32,444 nt of DNA from assembly GCA_003645695.1 (NCBI GenBank), contig QNBN01000004.1, positions 1 through 32,444 of the forward strand. Reading direction: 5' to 3'. This DNA is from Spirochaetota bacterium. GTDB taxonomy: Bacteria; Spirochaetota; B62-G9. The translations under genes were made by a program, and so were the position numbers. Numbering within the stretch: the first letter of the stretch is position 1; every line of letters begins with the position of its first letter. Positions 19,226-30,300 of this stretch are shown here, one piece after another. The notes beneath the pieces are model-generated. The model made no database searches. It saw nothing but the letters and a program-made list of their open reading frames with translations, and was not told the origin of the DNA.

Positions 19226-19549
19226 AATAATTTGATTAAATATAATTATAAATAAAGAAAAATTAAAGATAAATTAACCTTATGCTCACTATTCATTTAA
19301 CATTTGCTACCCCATAGAAAATGGGTATATTCTTCTCACTTAATATTTAAATCTTGCCAGATACCGACTCTTTGGCTGGAATAATATTTATTCAAAATTG
19401 TTATTCCTGCAAAAAATGAAACTTTTGAATGCTATAATTTAATACATTAATATATTCTGAATAAATCCCGTGATAACACAATTACTTTATTTTATACAGC
19501 TATTTTTACAATTTTCCTTCTTTCTGCCGGCATGACTTTTATATCTTTC

Positions 19550-20536
19550 CTAAAACTTTACCCCTATCTTCCCACGAACCTCATCCATGGTTTTTTCAGC
19601 TATCGATTTTGCCTTCTCAGTACCGTTATAAAGGATATCCCTAATCTCGTTGTCTCTACTGTCAAGCTCTCTTTTTCTCTCCCTTATTGGGGTTATTGTA
19701 CGGTTAATATTTTCCGCCAGAATCTTTTTACAGTCTATACATCCAATCTCTGCGGTGCGACAGCCATTATCTATCTTTTTTATCTCTTCTTCAGATGAAA
19801 AATATTTATGGAAAGAAAAAATATTACAGATATCAGGATTCCCCGGGTCTGTCCTTCTTTTCCTTGCCGGGTCTGTTACCGCAACCCTCAATTTGTTCCA
19901 TATTTCATCCTTCTCTTCAACCAAAGCAATGTAATTATTCAAGCTTTTACTCATTTTGGCATTTCCATCCAGCCCTTTTATCCTGGGAGCAACTCCAAGA
20001 AGCGTTTGGGGCTCAGGAAAAGTATCGCCAAACCGTTTATTAAAGCGCCTAACAATTTCCCTCGTAAGCTCAAGGTGCTGTTTTTGATCCTCTCCAACAG
20101 GAACAACCTCTCCTTTGTACAACAGTATATCACTGGCCATTAAAATAGGGTAAGTTAAAAGCCCGGCATTAATGTTGTCAGCATTTTGCTGCTTTTTGTC
20201 TTTATACTGGGTCATTCTTTCTAAATCTCCAATGGGAGTTATGCTGTTAAGTATCCATTGTAGTTCGGTATGTTCTGGAACCGTAGATTGTACAAAGAGT
20301 ATTGCTTTATCGGGATCTATTCCTGAGGCTACCAGCACCTTAGCGGCCTCAAGGATTTTATTTGGAAATTCCTTTGGATCATACATTACAGTAATTGCGT
20401 GATAATCAACAATGCTAAATATACAATTGTACTTTGGAATAAGATCTATCCAGCGTTTAATAGCCCCAAGATAATTACCAATATGAATTATACCAGTCGG
20501 TTGTATACCACTGAATACACGCTTTTTCCTATCCAT
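19550..20536 (-). CDS. trpS: Tryptophanyl-tRNA synthetase
   Basis: FSGIQPTGIIHIGNYLGAIKRW, VPVGEDQKQHLELTREI, KMSKSLNNYIAL. Confidence 0.97.
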   Translation of the reverse strand: MDRKKRVFSGIQPTGIIHIGNYLGAIKRWIDLIPKYNCIFSIVDYHAITVMYDPKEFPNKILEAAKVLVASGIDPDKAILFVQSTVPEHTELQWILNSITPIGDLERMTQYKDKKQQNADNINAGLLTYPILMASDILLYKGEVVPVGEDQKQHLELTREIVRRFNKRFGDTFPEPQTLLGVAPRIKGLDGNAKMSKSLNNYIALVEEKDEIWNKLRVAVTDPARKRRTDPGNPDICNIFSFHKYFSSEEEIKKIDNGCRTAEIGCIDCKKILAENINRTITPIRERKRELDSRDNEIRDILYNGTEKAKSIAEKTMDEVRGKIGVKF

Positions 20537-20781
20537 CTATAAATAGGCTCCCTCTAGTGATTTTATTTATGTTTTTTAGAGTGTTTGTTATATTTTTTAA
20601 GAAATTTGGTTCGATAAGCCCTATTTTAAACAAAACTAAAACCTAAACTCCCTAGAATGTAATACTATAGGCAATCATAGTTTATTATTATAATCCTAAA
20701 ATTATTTGCTATTGTTCTAATTGTAATGGGAGATCGAACTGTACCCATAAGATAAAACTAATTGGGAATATATATATAAAT

Positions 20782-20820
20782 AAAAAAAAGGTCAACCACT
20801 CTAAAGCTGCCTTTAACCTT
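20782..20820 (-). terminator. Rho-independent terminator ending the glycine/serine operon
   Basis: Minus AAGGTTAA ... TTGACCTT (8-bp stem, one G-U) followed by a run of Ts. Confidence 0.7.
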
Positions 20821-20948
20821 ATCTATATTGCTATTTTTCAATATTTCATAGTGAACTCATCAACAATAAATCTGAACGCTTAATTTACAGATATAATATT
20901 AATTAGGCAAGAGCTATCTTTTATTATAACTCGAAGTGGACTTTCCCA

Positions 20949-21100
20949 TTAATTACCCGAAATTGCAATATCAAGGTTTAACTCATCTGCTATTGATTCT
21001 AATCCAGATTAAACCCATATTCATATATCAGCTCTGTCATATCAGCAACTATACAAGGCCACTCCTTTCCAAACGCTGTCATTATATACATTTTTTCCAT
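20949..21100 (-). pseudogene. Decayed GcvR-like ACT-domain protein, with internal loss and frameshift
   Basis: Own translation: frame 1 MEKMYIMTAFGKEWPCIVADMTELIYEYGFNLD*, then shifted frame LESIADELNLDIAISGN*; GGGAG RBS retained; lies just after gcvPB. Confidence 0.7.
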
Positions 21101-21131
21101 ATTAGAATCTCCCTGCTAATTAATCTCTTTT

Positions 21132-22613
21132 TCAATCATCCTTTTTCTCCCACTTTAATATTGGGTTTCTCGCGGCCTTAACTTCATCCACTCTTGAAAC
21201 CTTACTAAAATGTGGTGCCTCTTTTAACACCTCCGGATTAGATTCAGCCTCTTTATATATTTTAATCATAGACTCAATAAATTTGTCAATGGTTTCTTTT
21301 GGTTCAGTTTCGGTTGGTTCTACCATTAAGGCTCCCGAAACAACTAGCGGAAAGTATATCGTAGGGGGATGAAATCCGTAGTCAATCAATCTTTTTGCAA
21401 TATCTAAAGTAGTAACACCAAACTTATGCTGATTTTTGTCGGTGAAAACACATTCATGCATACATATTTCATCGTACGGTAGATAGTAGTAGTTTTTAAG
21501 CTTACTCCTAATGTAATTAGCATTGACAACGGCAGCTTCCGAGGTCTTTCTAAGCCCTTCGGCACCCATTGAAAGTATATATGCATAAGCTTTCACCATT
21601 ACAAGAAAATTTCCATAAAAACTTCTAACTTTACCAATTGATTTTGGTATTTCATAATTTAGTTTATAGCTTTCACCAATCTTTTCTACAACTGGTATAG
21701 GCAGGAAATCTGAGAGGTTATCTCGAACAGCAACAGGTCCAGCTCCCGGTCCTCCTCCACCATGGGGTGTTGAAAATGTTTTGTGTAAGTTCATGTGAAC
21801 AACATCAACACCAAGGTCCCCCAGTTTAGTGATTCCCAAAAGGGCATTGAGATTTGCACCATCACAATAAACCAATCCACCCTCTTTGTGCATCAACTCT
21901 GAAATTTCTACAATATTACTTTCAAACAATCCTAGTGTATTAGGATTGGTAAACATAATTGCAGCAACTTTATCATCAATTAATTTTTTGATTGTATCAA
22001 TATCCATTACACCCTGTTTATTTGATTCGACCTTTATCGGTTTCATGCCACACATACTAACTGAGGCAGGATTTGTACCATGTGCTGTATCAGGTACAAG
22101 GACTTTAAATCTACCACTATTTTTATTCTTATGATATGCCTTAATCATCAGCATCCCAGTCAGTTCTCCATGGGCACCTGCTGCTGGTTGCAGGGTAACT
22201 CTGTCTAACCCGGTAATTTCTGAAAGGAACTGTTCCAACTCGTACATTATTCTTAATATGCCCTGACTTAGCTCTTCGGGTTGATGTGGGTGAGCTAGTG
22301 AAAAACCTTCGAAATTGGTAATCATTTCGTTAACCTTTGGATTATACTTCATCGTGCATGACCCAAGTGGATACATTCCTGAATCCACCCCGTAATTCCA
22401 CTGTGATAGGTGTGTATAATGCCTTACTACTTCTACCTCGCTTACCTCAGGCATGCCATTAATACGGTCTCGCAAGAGAGATGGATCAATTGATATAGAT
22501 GTTTTTAATTTAGATTTATCAGCTCTTGGGTACAAAACCCCTTCTCTTTCCTCAGAGCCCAACTCAAAGATTAAAGCTTCTTCTGATAAACTATTTTTAT
22601 CAATATAGGACAT
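21132..22613 (-). CDS. gcvPB: Glycine dehydrogenase (decarboxylating) subunit 2
   Basis: YPLGSCTMKYNPKVNE, LQPAAGAHGELTGMLMIKAYH, DVVHMNLHKTFSTPHGGGGPGAGPV. Confidence 0.97.
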   Translation of the reverse strand: MSYIDKNSLSEEALIFELGSEEREGVLYPRADKSKLKTSISIDPSLLRDRINGMPEVSEVEVVRHYTHLSQWNYGVDSGMYPLGSCTMKYNPKVNEMITNFEGFSLAHPHQPEELSQGILRIMYELEQFLSEITGLDRVTLQPAAGAHGELTGMLMIKAYHKNKNSGRFKVLVPDTAHGTNPASVSMCGMKPIKVESNKQGVMDIDTIKKLIDDKVAAIMFTNPNTLGLFESNIVEISELMHKEGGLVYCDGANLNALLGITKLGDLGVDVVHMNLHKTFSTPHGGGGPGAGPVAVRDNLSDFLPIPVVEKIGESYKLNYEIPKSIGKVRSFYGNFLVMVKAYAYILSMGAEGLRKTSEAAVVNANYIRSKLKNYYYLPYDEICMHECVFTDKNQHKFGVTTLDIAKRLIDYGFHPPTIYFPLVVSGALMVEPTETEPKETIDKFIESMIKIYKEAESNPEVLKEAPHFSKVSRVDEVKAARNPILKWEKKDD

Positions 22614-22696
22614 TTTTTATCTCCATTTTGAATCTTCAATTAGTTCTCTAAGAACAGACAACTGGACTTTTGGTAATAATAAAAACCTTAAATTAT

Positions 22697-24046
22697 TCAA
22701 CCTTTCACAAATTTTTTTATATGCTCTACAAGATTTTCTATCTCATCAGGAGTGTTTATCTCTGTTGCCGTTAGCAGTAACCTTCCATCCATCTTATTAA
22801 AGTATTTTGAGAGAAGTACACCGGCTATAATTCCTTTCTGGGCTAGATAATCAATAAGACTATTAGCACTCCTTTCGATTTCTATAACAAACTCGTTAAA
22901 TGTTGGAGCCGAATATGCCACCTTAACCCCGCTTATATCATTTAACTCGCTTTTTAGCATTTCTGAGTTCAAATGATTGAGCTTTGCCATTTCATAAAGA
23001 CCATTTTTCCCAATGGAAGAAAGAAATATTGTTGCTGCCAGAGCACAAAGGCCTTCATTAGAGCAGATATTGGATGTTGCCTTTTCTCTCCTTATATGCT
23101 GTTCTCTTGCTGATAGGGTTAAAACGTAAGCCCTTTTACCATTTCTGTCGGTGGTCTCCCCTACAAGTCTACCAGGCATTGTCCTTACATAGTTTTGCTT
23201 TGTTGCAAGGATCCCAAGAAAGGGCCCTCCATATGACATTGGAATGCCAAAGCTTTGACCTTCACCAGCTACAATATCGGCATTGAATTCACCGGGTGGT
23301 TTTAAAAATCCATATGCGAAGGCTTCGGTAAATGCTACTATCAACAAAGCACCAGCAGAATGAACCGCTTTCTCGACTTCTGCAAGGTCTTCAATAATAC
23401 CAAAAAAGTTTGGAGATTGAACTACAACAGATGCAGTATTTTGATCTATCATAGAGACTAATTTATCTATATCAACTCTTCCAGTTTTACGATTAAAAGG
23501 GACTATTTCTATAGCTTCACCCCTACCACTTAAATATGTCTTTACAACTGAAAGATATTCTGGATTTAAAGTTTCTGAAATAATAACTTTGGATTTCTTT
23601 TTAAGCCTAAATGACATAAGTACAGCTTCAGCCGTACTTGATGCTCCATCATACATAGAAGCATTGGAAACATCCATCCCTGTAATCATTGACATATATG
23701 TTTGAAATTCGAACATTGCCTGAAGTGTACCCTGACTAATTTCAGGTTGATAGGGAGTATAGGCTGTATAAAACTCCGACCTGCTCAACAGATGGGAAAC
23801 CAATGCAGGAATAAAATGATTGTACGCTCCGCCGCCAATAAAATAACTATATCTCCCCGCATAGGCATTAAGATTTGAAAGACCCTTTAACCTCTTAACA
23901 AGTTCATACTCTGATATTGCATCAGGGAGATTCAGCGGCAGGTTTAGCAGCTTTGGAATATCTTTAAAAAGCTCATCTACTGAAGAGACACCTATTACAT
24001 CAAGCATCTCTTTAATATCTTTTTCAGTTTGCGGTATGTAGTTCAT
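22697..24046 (-). CDS. gcvPA: Glycine dehydrogenase (decarboxylating) subunit 1
   Basis: YIPQTEKDIKEMLDVIGV, FIGGGAYNHFIPALV, AYTPYQPEISQGTLQAMFEFQT, MYDGASSTAEAVLMS. Confidence 0.97.
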   Translation of the reverse strand: MNYIPQTEKDIKEMLDVIGVSSVDELFKDIPKLLNLPLNLPDAISEYELVKRLKGLSNLNAYAGRYSYFIGGGAYNHFIPALVSHLLSRSEFYTAYTPYQPEISQGTLQAMFEFQTYMSMITGMDVSNASMYDGASSTAEAVLMSFRLKKKSKVIISETLNPEYLSVVKTYLSGRGEAIEIVPFNRKTGRVDIDKLVSMIDQNTASVVVQSPNFFGIIEDLAEVEKAVHSAGALLIVAFTEAFAYGFLKPPGEFNADIVAGEGQSFGIPMSYGGPFLGILATKQNYVRTMPGRLVGETTDRNGKRAYVLTLSAREQHIRREKATSNICSNEGLCALAATIFLSSIGKNGLYEMAKLNHLNSEMLKSELNDISGVKVAYSAPTFNEFVIEIERSANSLIDYLAQKGIIAGVLLSKYFNKMDGRLLLTATEINTPDEIENLVEHIKKFVKG

Positions 24047-24090
24047 GTTTTTTACACCTTTTTAAATAGACTTTATCAATTGATGTTCCT

Positions 24091-24486
24091 CTAATGTTTC
24101 TCGCTTTCCATTTTTACAAACTTCTCATATTTAGTGTTATCCATCAATTCATCGGCTTCTTCCGGGTTTGATATTTTAATTTTCACAATCCAACCCTTAT
24201 CATAGGGAGACTGGTTTATATATTCAGGATGGTCTGCAAGTTCTTCATTTACTTCAACTATCTCTCCTGATATTGGACTAAAAACATCCGACACAGCTTT
24301 TACGGATTCTATAGATCCAAGTTCCTCACCTTTTTTAACTTTTGTTCCAATCTCTGGAGTTTCAATATATACAACATCTCCAAGTGATTCCTGGGCATAA
24401 TCGGTAATTCCCACAGTGGCAATATCACCCTCAATCCGCGCCCATTCATGTTCGTTGGTATACTTTAAATCCTTTGGTATCTCCAT
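24091..24486 (-). CDS. gcvH: Glycine cleavage system H protein
   Basis: YTNEHEWARIEGDIATVGITDYAQESLGDVVYIETP; lipoyl motif ESVKAVSDV. Confidence 0.97.
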   Translation of the reverse strand: MEIPKDLKYTNEHEWARIEGDIATVGITDYAQESLGDVVYIETPEIGTKVKKGEELGSIESVKAVSDVFSPISGEIVEVNEELADHPEYINQSPYDKGWIVKIKISNPEEADELMDNTKYEKFVKMESEKH

Positions 24487-24671
24487 CTAAATATCTCCTT
24501 TCAAATGTATGGTATTATGGTTTTATGCATAAAACTCATAGTCTGGCGAAGCTATATCTTTATTTTTTGTACCAGCACAATCTGTTGCATTTAATAACAA
24601 TATTTTGTGTCTAATTAAATTTTCAAAATATATATGGATACTTAATCCCGATTTTTTATAGCTTTAAAACG

Positions 24672-24720
24672 AATAGGTAAAGTAAGATTTTTATTATTAC
24701 CCAAAATCTACTTGCCTATT
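24672..24720. repeat. Imperfect intergenic hairpin between serA and gcvH
   Basis: AATAGGTAAAGTAAGATTTT ... AAAATCTACTTGCCTATT pair along nearly the full arm with two single-nt bulges. Confidence 0.6.
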
Positions 24721-24775
24721 TATAAAATCATGAATATTTCCAAGATCACATCCATTCATTAAAAAACTTTAAGTT

Positions 24776-25987
24776 TTATGACTGAAGAGGAACCTGAGTA
24801 ATCATATAGATATCTTTTGTTAGATTTTTTATTTTATTGATATCCTTATCGGGTAAAATATTATCAAGCTCTATTCTTGCACATGCACCTTCGCCACCAC
24901 TGAAAATAATATTTTCCATTCTTTCGACATTAATGCTTGCATCCCTTATAATATCAAGTATACTGGCAAGCACCCCGATTCTATTTTTATGATGGATTGT
25001 TAAAAGAGCCTTTGAAGGCGGTCTTTCCATAATGTTAACACAGTTCAAAACCTTACCAGTTTTTAAATAGTTTTCAACTATTCTTACAGTCTCATCAGCA
25101 ACAGCCTCCTGGGCCTGCTCTGTAGAAGCCCCTATATGATGCGTGCCATAAACACCAGGATTCAATGCCAGCTGGTCCTGAATGGATCCTTCTTTATAAG
25201 AAGGCTCACCAGAAAAAACATCAAGTCCTGCTCTGATTCCTTTCTCCTCAATAGCCTTTATTAGTGCCTTTTCATCGACGATCTCTGCTCTAGAGGTATT
25301 AATGAAATAGGCACCATCCTTCAAGGCATTAAAAAAATTCTTACCTATTATACCTTTGGTTTCGGGGGTAAGTGCCAGATGTATGGTCACAATATCCGAC
25401 TTCTTAGCCACATCTTCTGGTGATTTTTCATATTCAACCCCGAGTTCCTCGGCAACCAGTGGAGTAAGAGATCTGCTCCACGCAACGATTCTCATACCAA
25501 AGCTCTGTGCTCGATATATAACTTCTCTTCCAATTCTACCCGTCCCAATTACTCCAAGGGTCCTTCCAAAAATGCCCCTTGCTTTCGAAAACTCTTTTTT
25601 ATTCCAGTGTCCTTTCCTTAATTCAATAACATTATCCGGTATCCTTCTATCCACACTCAATATAAGGCCCATAGCAAGCTCAGCAACAGCTATGGAGTTT
25701 TTTCCCGGACAATTTGCCACGTATATGCTGTGCCGGGAGGCCGATTCTACATCAATATTATTATACCCAGAGCCAGCTCTTATTATAAGGCTTATAAGCG
25801 GTGAAGATTCTACCATTTTAGACGTAACTTTTGTCGATCTTACTATTAGAAATTCATAGCTGTTATTTTTTAACTCTTTGAGCAAAGCTTCATCTTTTAA
25901 ATCCTGTTTATATGTGATACAACAACCCAGGGATTCTATTTTTTTTATACCTCTTTCTGGGAACTTGTCCGCTATAAGAATATTCAT
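24776..25987 (-). CDS. serA: D-3-phosphoglycerate dehydrogenase-like with C-terminal ACT domain
   Basis: IIRAGSGYNNIDVESA, LGVIGTGRIGREVIYRAQSFGMRIVAW, FINTSRAEIVDEKAL, GTHHIGASTEQAQEAVA, ACT tail ALLTIHHKNRIGVLASILDIIRD. Confidence 0.9.
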   Translation of the reverse strand: MNILIADKFPERGIKKIESLGCCITYKQDLKDEALLKELKNNSYEFLIVRSTKVTSKMVESSPLISLIIRAGSGYNNIDVESASRHSIYVANCPGKNSIAVAELAMGLILSVDRRIPDNVIELRKGHWNKKEFSKARGIFGRTLGVIGTGRIGREVIYRAQSFGMRIVAWSRSLTPLVAEELGVEYEKSPEDVAKKSDIVTIHLALTPETKGIIGKNFFNALKDGAYFINTSRAEIVDEKALIKAIEEKGIRAGLDVFSGEPSYKEGSIQDQLALNPGVYGTHHIGASTEQAQEAVADETVRIVENYLKTGKVLNCVNIMERPPSKALLTIHHKNRIGVLASILDIIRDASINVERMENIIFSGGEGACARIELDNILPDKDINKIKNLTKDIYMITQVPLQS

Positions 25988-26037
25988 TACCCACCTCCTT
26001 TTGATGAGAATAAATACCGGCTATATTTAAAACAACA

Positions 26038-27261
26038 TTAAAATCTATGTACCAATAACCCTGATCTAAGTTTAGGTGCAAACCACGTTGATTTTGGTGG
26101 CATTATTTTTCCTGCGTCAGCAATTGCCATCAGCTCATTAATGCTAACTGGATAAAAGGCAAATGCAACTCCTCCTTCATTATCCACCAAAACTTTTAGT
26201 CGACCTGAACTGTTTGGACCCCCAACAAAATCAATTCTAGTATCCTTTTTTTGATCCACAATACCAAGTATAGGCTCAAGAACCTTTTCCTGAAAAACTG
26301 ATAAATCCAATGATTTTACAGGATCATTATGATCGTAGTAATTTTCCGGGATATGAAGCTCATACCATTTTCCATTTAGATACATCGAAATAATACCTTT
26401 TCTATCCGGCTCAACCATACCATTATCAACAACTTTAAAAATACCTCTAACCTTTTCTAAAAAATCTTCTGTGCTGATACCATTAAGTTCTTTTATATAT
26501 CTATTATATGGATAAATTTTTAGCTGATTATCAGGGAATGCCACAGCTAAAAAGTAATTAAATTCTTCATCGCCATTAATTTTCCTCAGGCGCTTTATCA
26601 TTTCCTTTTTAACCCGACTTGCACCTGCTGCCCTGTGATGGCCATCAGCAATATAAAGTGCAGGCAAACCATTAAAAACTTCAACGAAGGGATCATCATC
26701 GGTAATTCTCCATAAAGTATGCCTTACATTATCCTCTGCAGTAAAATCGTATAAAGGTGCATTTTTTATAGATTTATTCAGCAGGTTATTAATTTCTTTA
26801 TTTGACTTAAAAGCGAGCAGAACAGGGCCAGTATGTGCTGAAAGGGTAAGCATATGCTTTAATCTATCATCCTCTTTATCTTTTCTGGTTAACTCATGTC
26901 TTTTAATAATGCCTCTATCATATTCATCCACAGAGTAACATGCAGCTATGCCAATTTGAGAGTGATCCCCCATTGTTAATCTGTAGAGATAGATAGCCTT
27001 CTCATTATCCCCTATTAGTATATTTTCATTAACTAACTTAAGAAAATTCTCCCTTGCCTTGTTATAAACAGCATCATCATAAGGATCAATATCTGCAGGA
27101 AGATCTATCTCAGGTCTTATAACATGAAGAAAACTAATTGGATTTCCTTCGGCGAGTTTTTTAGCCTCTTCCCTGTTAACAACATCATAAGGTACACTCG
27201 AAACCTTTTCTGCTATCTCTGGTTTAGGCCTTAATGCTTTAAAACTTTTGATTGTTGCCAT
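26038..27261 (-). CDS. DUF1015-family protein with DGHHR motif
   Basis: FKALRPKPEIAEKVSSVPYDVVNREEAKKLAEGNPISFLHVIRPE and LYIADGHHRAAGASRVKKE are typical of the family. Confidence 0.88.
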   Translation of the reverse strand: MATIKSFKALRPKPEIAEKVSSVPYDVVNREEAKKLAEGNPISFLHVIRPEIDLPADIDPYDDAVYNKARENFLKLVNENILIGDNEKAIYLYRLTMGDHSQIGIAACYSVDEYDRGIIKRHELTRKDKEDDRLKHMLTLSAHTGPVLLAFKSNKEINNLLNKSIKNAPLYDFTAEDNVRHTLWRITDDDPFVEVFNGLPALYIADGHHRAAGASRVKKEMIKRLRKINGDEEFNYFLAVAFPDNQLKIYPYNRYIKELNGISTEDFLEKVRGIFKVVDNGMVEPDRKGIISMYLNGKWYELHIPENYYDHNDPVKSLDLSVFQEKVLEPILGIVDQKKDTRIDFVGGPNSSGRLKVLVDNEGGVAFAFYPVSINELMAIADAGKIMPPKSTWFAPKLRSGLLVHRF

Positions 27262-27291
27262 AATTCCTCCTATTTATTAATATGAGTTTTC

Positions 27292-27316
27292 CATGATTTC
27301 ATCAAAAGAAATCATG
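27292..27316. repeat. Perfect intercistronic 9-bp hairpin CATGATTTC-ATCAAAA-GAAATCATG
   Basis: Exact inverted repeat between the glyA-gcvT fusion stop and the DUF1015 start. Confidence 0.65.
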
Positions 27317-27377
27317 ACCCTAAGATAGCAATTTACAGCAGTTTTAAAAGTAAAATATTGGGCTTTACAATAATTGC

Positions 27378-30300
27378 TTATCTATTTAAAAATCTTGATA
27401 CAATTTTCGCATCAATTGATAGTGGAAATCTTTCTCCGAGCTCAACTTTACTAAAATCAAGAGATGTCATCTTACCCTTTGGCGTTAGGGGGACCAATGC
27501 AATTCTGTTATCTTCAACAGCTGCTCTTTTGTCCATTAGTGCAAGCCCCACCTGTATCCCTTCACCATTTACCGCATTGCTTGTTACGAAACCCACAACC
27601 TTTTGATTCTTCTTGCTAACAACCAGGTCACCGGATTTTACCATCTTTACCCCTTTTTCATACATCTGAAATCTTGCAATACTGAGTGTATGATTTTTAA
27701 TTTTTTCGATCATTGCCTCCCTTCCTACAAAAAAGGGTTTATGCAGTTTCACATAGGGGGCAAATCCGGCCTCAATAGGGGAAATATTGTATGGACCCGC
27801 CAGTTCATGGCCGTACAGAGGTAAACCAGCTTCTGTTCTTAAAGAATCCCTGGCTCCAAGACCGATTGGCTTTAATCCATAATTCCTACCCACATCTAAA
27901 ATAATATTCCATAGCTTTGGTGCATGTTCGGGATGAATGAGTATCTCATACCCTATACTCTCCCCTGTATATCCAGTTCGCGCTACTATTGCATCGATTC
28001 CAGAAAGTTTTATTCTTGTAAATTCAGTTTTTTTGACATGAGAAAGCTTAACCTTCTCCCTCTCATCTTCAATAATCTGTAGCAGTATATCGAGAGATTT
28101 AGGTCCCTGGATGGCAATGTTAATTTTAGCTTTATGTCCTGCTTTTGGATCTTTTAAATTAAGAATCTCAGCTTGTCCAAGAATTTCCTTATAAGGATAC
28201 CTGTTATCAATGATATATTTTCCTGAATTAACACCGGTCATCCATCTAAAATCCTTTGTTTCATTTGCAGCATTTACCACAACTATATAATCTTCAACGG
28301 CCAACCTATAAACCATGATATCATCTATTACATTGCCATCAGGATCAAGCAGATAGCTATACTGCGATTCTCCGATTTTAAGCCAATCTACATAATTAGA
28401 AGTTACAGTATCCAGGAAGGAGGTGGCATGTGGTCCGGATACAGAAAAAACTCCCATATGAGAGATGTCAAATAATCCAGCGTTTTGCCTTACAGTAATG
28501 TGCTCATCAATAATCCCCTCATAACGCACAGGCATTTTCCAGCCTGCAAAATCAACCATAACTGCTCCGAGTTTCTTATGTTCCTCGTACAAAACACTTT
28601 TTTTTGTATCTTCCTCTTTATCTTCATATTTAAAGGTTTCCTTATTTTCATAACCAATATTAGCACTTATTCTATCATGCCCGATAAAATACGGTTTTTT
28701 CACATCAAAAAACTCTGGATACGATTCAAATATTTCCTTAACTTCGTTTAAGCCTTTAATAGGATTTTCTTTCTCCTTAATTATTCCCGATTTTTCAAGT
28801 GTCGAAATTATAAGATTTTTCGTTCCCTTACACACCTCTGCAAACTCCCTTACAATAACCGGGCCTTCTATTTTCATATAAATATCATTCTTGTTAAACT
28901 CTATGTAGCCATCCGAGAGGCCCCTCAACCACTTAACCAGATTAACCTTATCATCCGGGTGAACAATTAAAACGAACATATTATTGCCTGTTTCTACATC
29001 TTTTATCTTCATCAGGCAGGTATGAGCTATCAAACTGTCTTTTTCATCAAAGAAAAGCGTTTCAATAACATCCCCATACTTAAGGTCTGATATCTTTCGT
29101 GTTGTTGATTCTTCAATAAGTTGTATTGACCTTTTACCCTCGACCAAAACAATTGAACGATCACCATAATCCTTTGTAGCATTAATTTCAAACAAGTCAT
29201 GGGGATAACATTCATCCGATTTCTGCCTTCTCTCATTCTCAGACTTAAGCCCTTCCACTACCTCTTTTACAATAGTCTGTGCATCATTCAGGATAGGAAG
29301 TGATATTTTTCCTCTTGGAAGCCGCCCTGTAAGCCCAGTATATTCAAAAGGCCTTATATTTTTAATAACCAGAGAAATGGCATCTGCAAGCTTTTGAAGG
29401 CCCTGCTCAGTAATTCCCCTTTGAGTTATCCATGGTGTCCCCATCCTTACACCCGTGGCTTCAGGAGTAATAAGGTCACCAGGTATAGTATTCTTATTGG
29501 CCACAATTCCGCATATATCAAGCATTCTAACGGCTATTTCTCCCCTTAAAACAAATCCAGTTTTCGTATCTACTGATTTAAGATCAAGGACAAACAGATG
29601 AGTGTCGGTTCCACCATATGCCAGTTTTATCCCATTTTTTTCGATCATCGAAGATAGGAGCTTAGCATTCTTAACTATTTGCCGTTGTGTATTTTTAAAC
29701 TCTTCACTTTCAGCTATTTTAAAGGCAACTGCCATAGCTGCGAACTTATTAACATGCGGTCCTCCCTGCTCCCCCGGGAAAACAGCCTGGTCAATAAGCT
29801 CTGCATAATCTGAATTTGTAGTAAGAATTACAGCTCCCCTCGGGCCAAACATGGTTTTATGAGTGGTAAAGGTTACAACATCAGCATAATCAATGGGATT
29901 TGGATAGGCTCCGGCAACTACCAGGCCGGCCGGATGAGAGATATCTGCAAATAGTATGGCATTTACACTATCAGCAATTTCTCTAAACTTCTTCCAATCG
30001 GGAGCCCATGGATATGATGTGTAACCGGCAATTATCATTTTTGGCCTATGTTGCTGTGCAAGGTCATATATGGCATCATAGTTCAACCGTTCAGTTTTTG
30101 TATCCACCTCGTATGATACTATTCTATAAGTCTTTCCGGATCTGTTAAACTCGCTCCCATGGGTGAGGTGTCCACCGTGCATTAAGGACATACCCATAAC
30201 AGTTTCACCACTATTAACAAAAGCATCATATACAGCAGTATTTGCTGCTGCTCCTGATAAAGGTTGTACGTTAGCGTAGATATATTCAGCAGGATGTTTT

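Noticed and set aside
20537-20781. T-box leader for trpS
   Set aside because: No AGGGUGGNACCGCG-like T-box sequence or antiterminator seen upstream of trpS.
20936-21181. 81-aa plus-strand ORF
   Set aside because: Antisense to the ACT pseudogene and the gcvPB 3' end; the minus-strand reading has recognisable ACT similarity.
22614-22696. 28-codon open stretch between gcvPA and gcvPB (LNNLRFLLLPKVQLSVLRELIEDSKWR*)
   Set aside because: Too short, no clear start/RBS or family; likely spacer.
25356-25859. 167-aa plus-strand ORF
   Set aside because: Lies antisense inside serA, no family-like motifs; shadow ORF. The same applies to nearly all other listed plus-strand ORFs antisense to confident genes (e.g. 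377-568, 8806-9156, 12343-12690, 12992-13327, 19650-20143).
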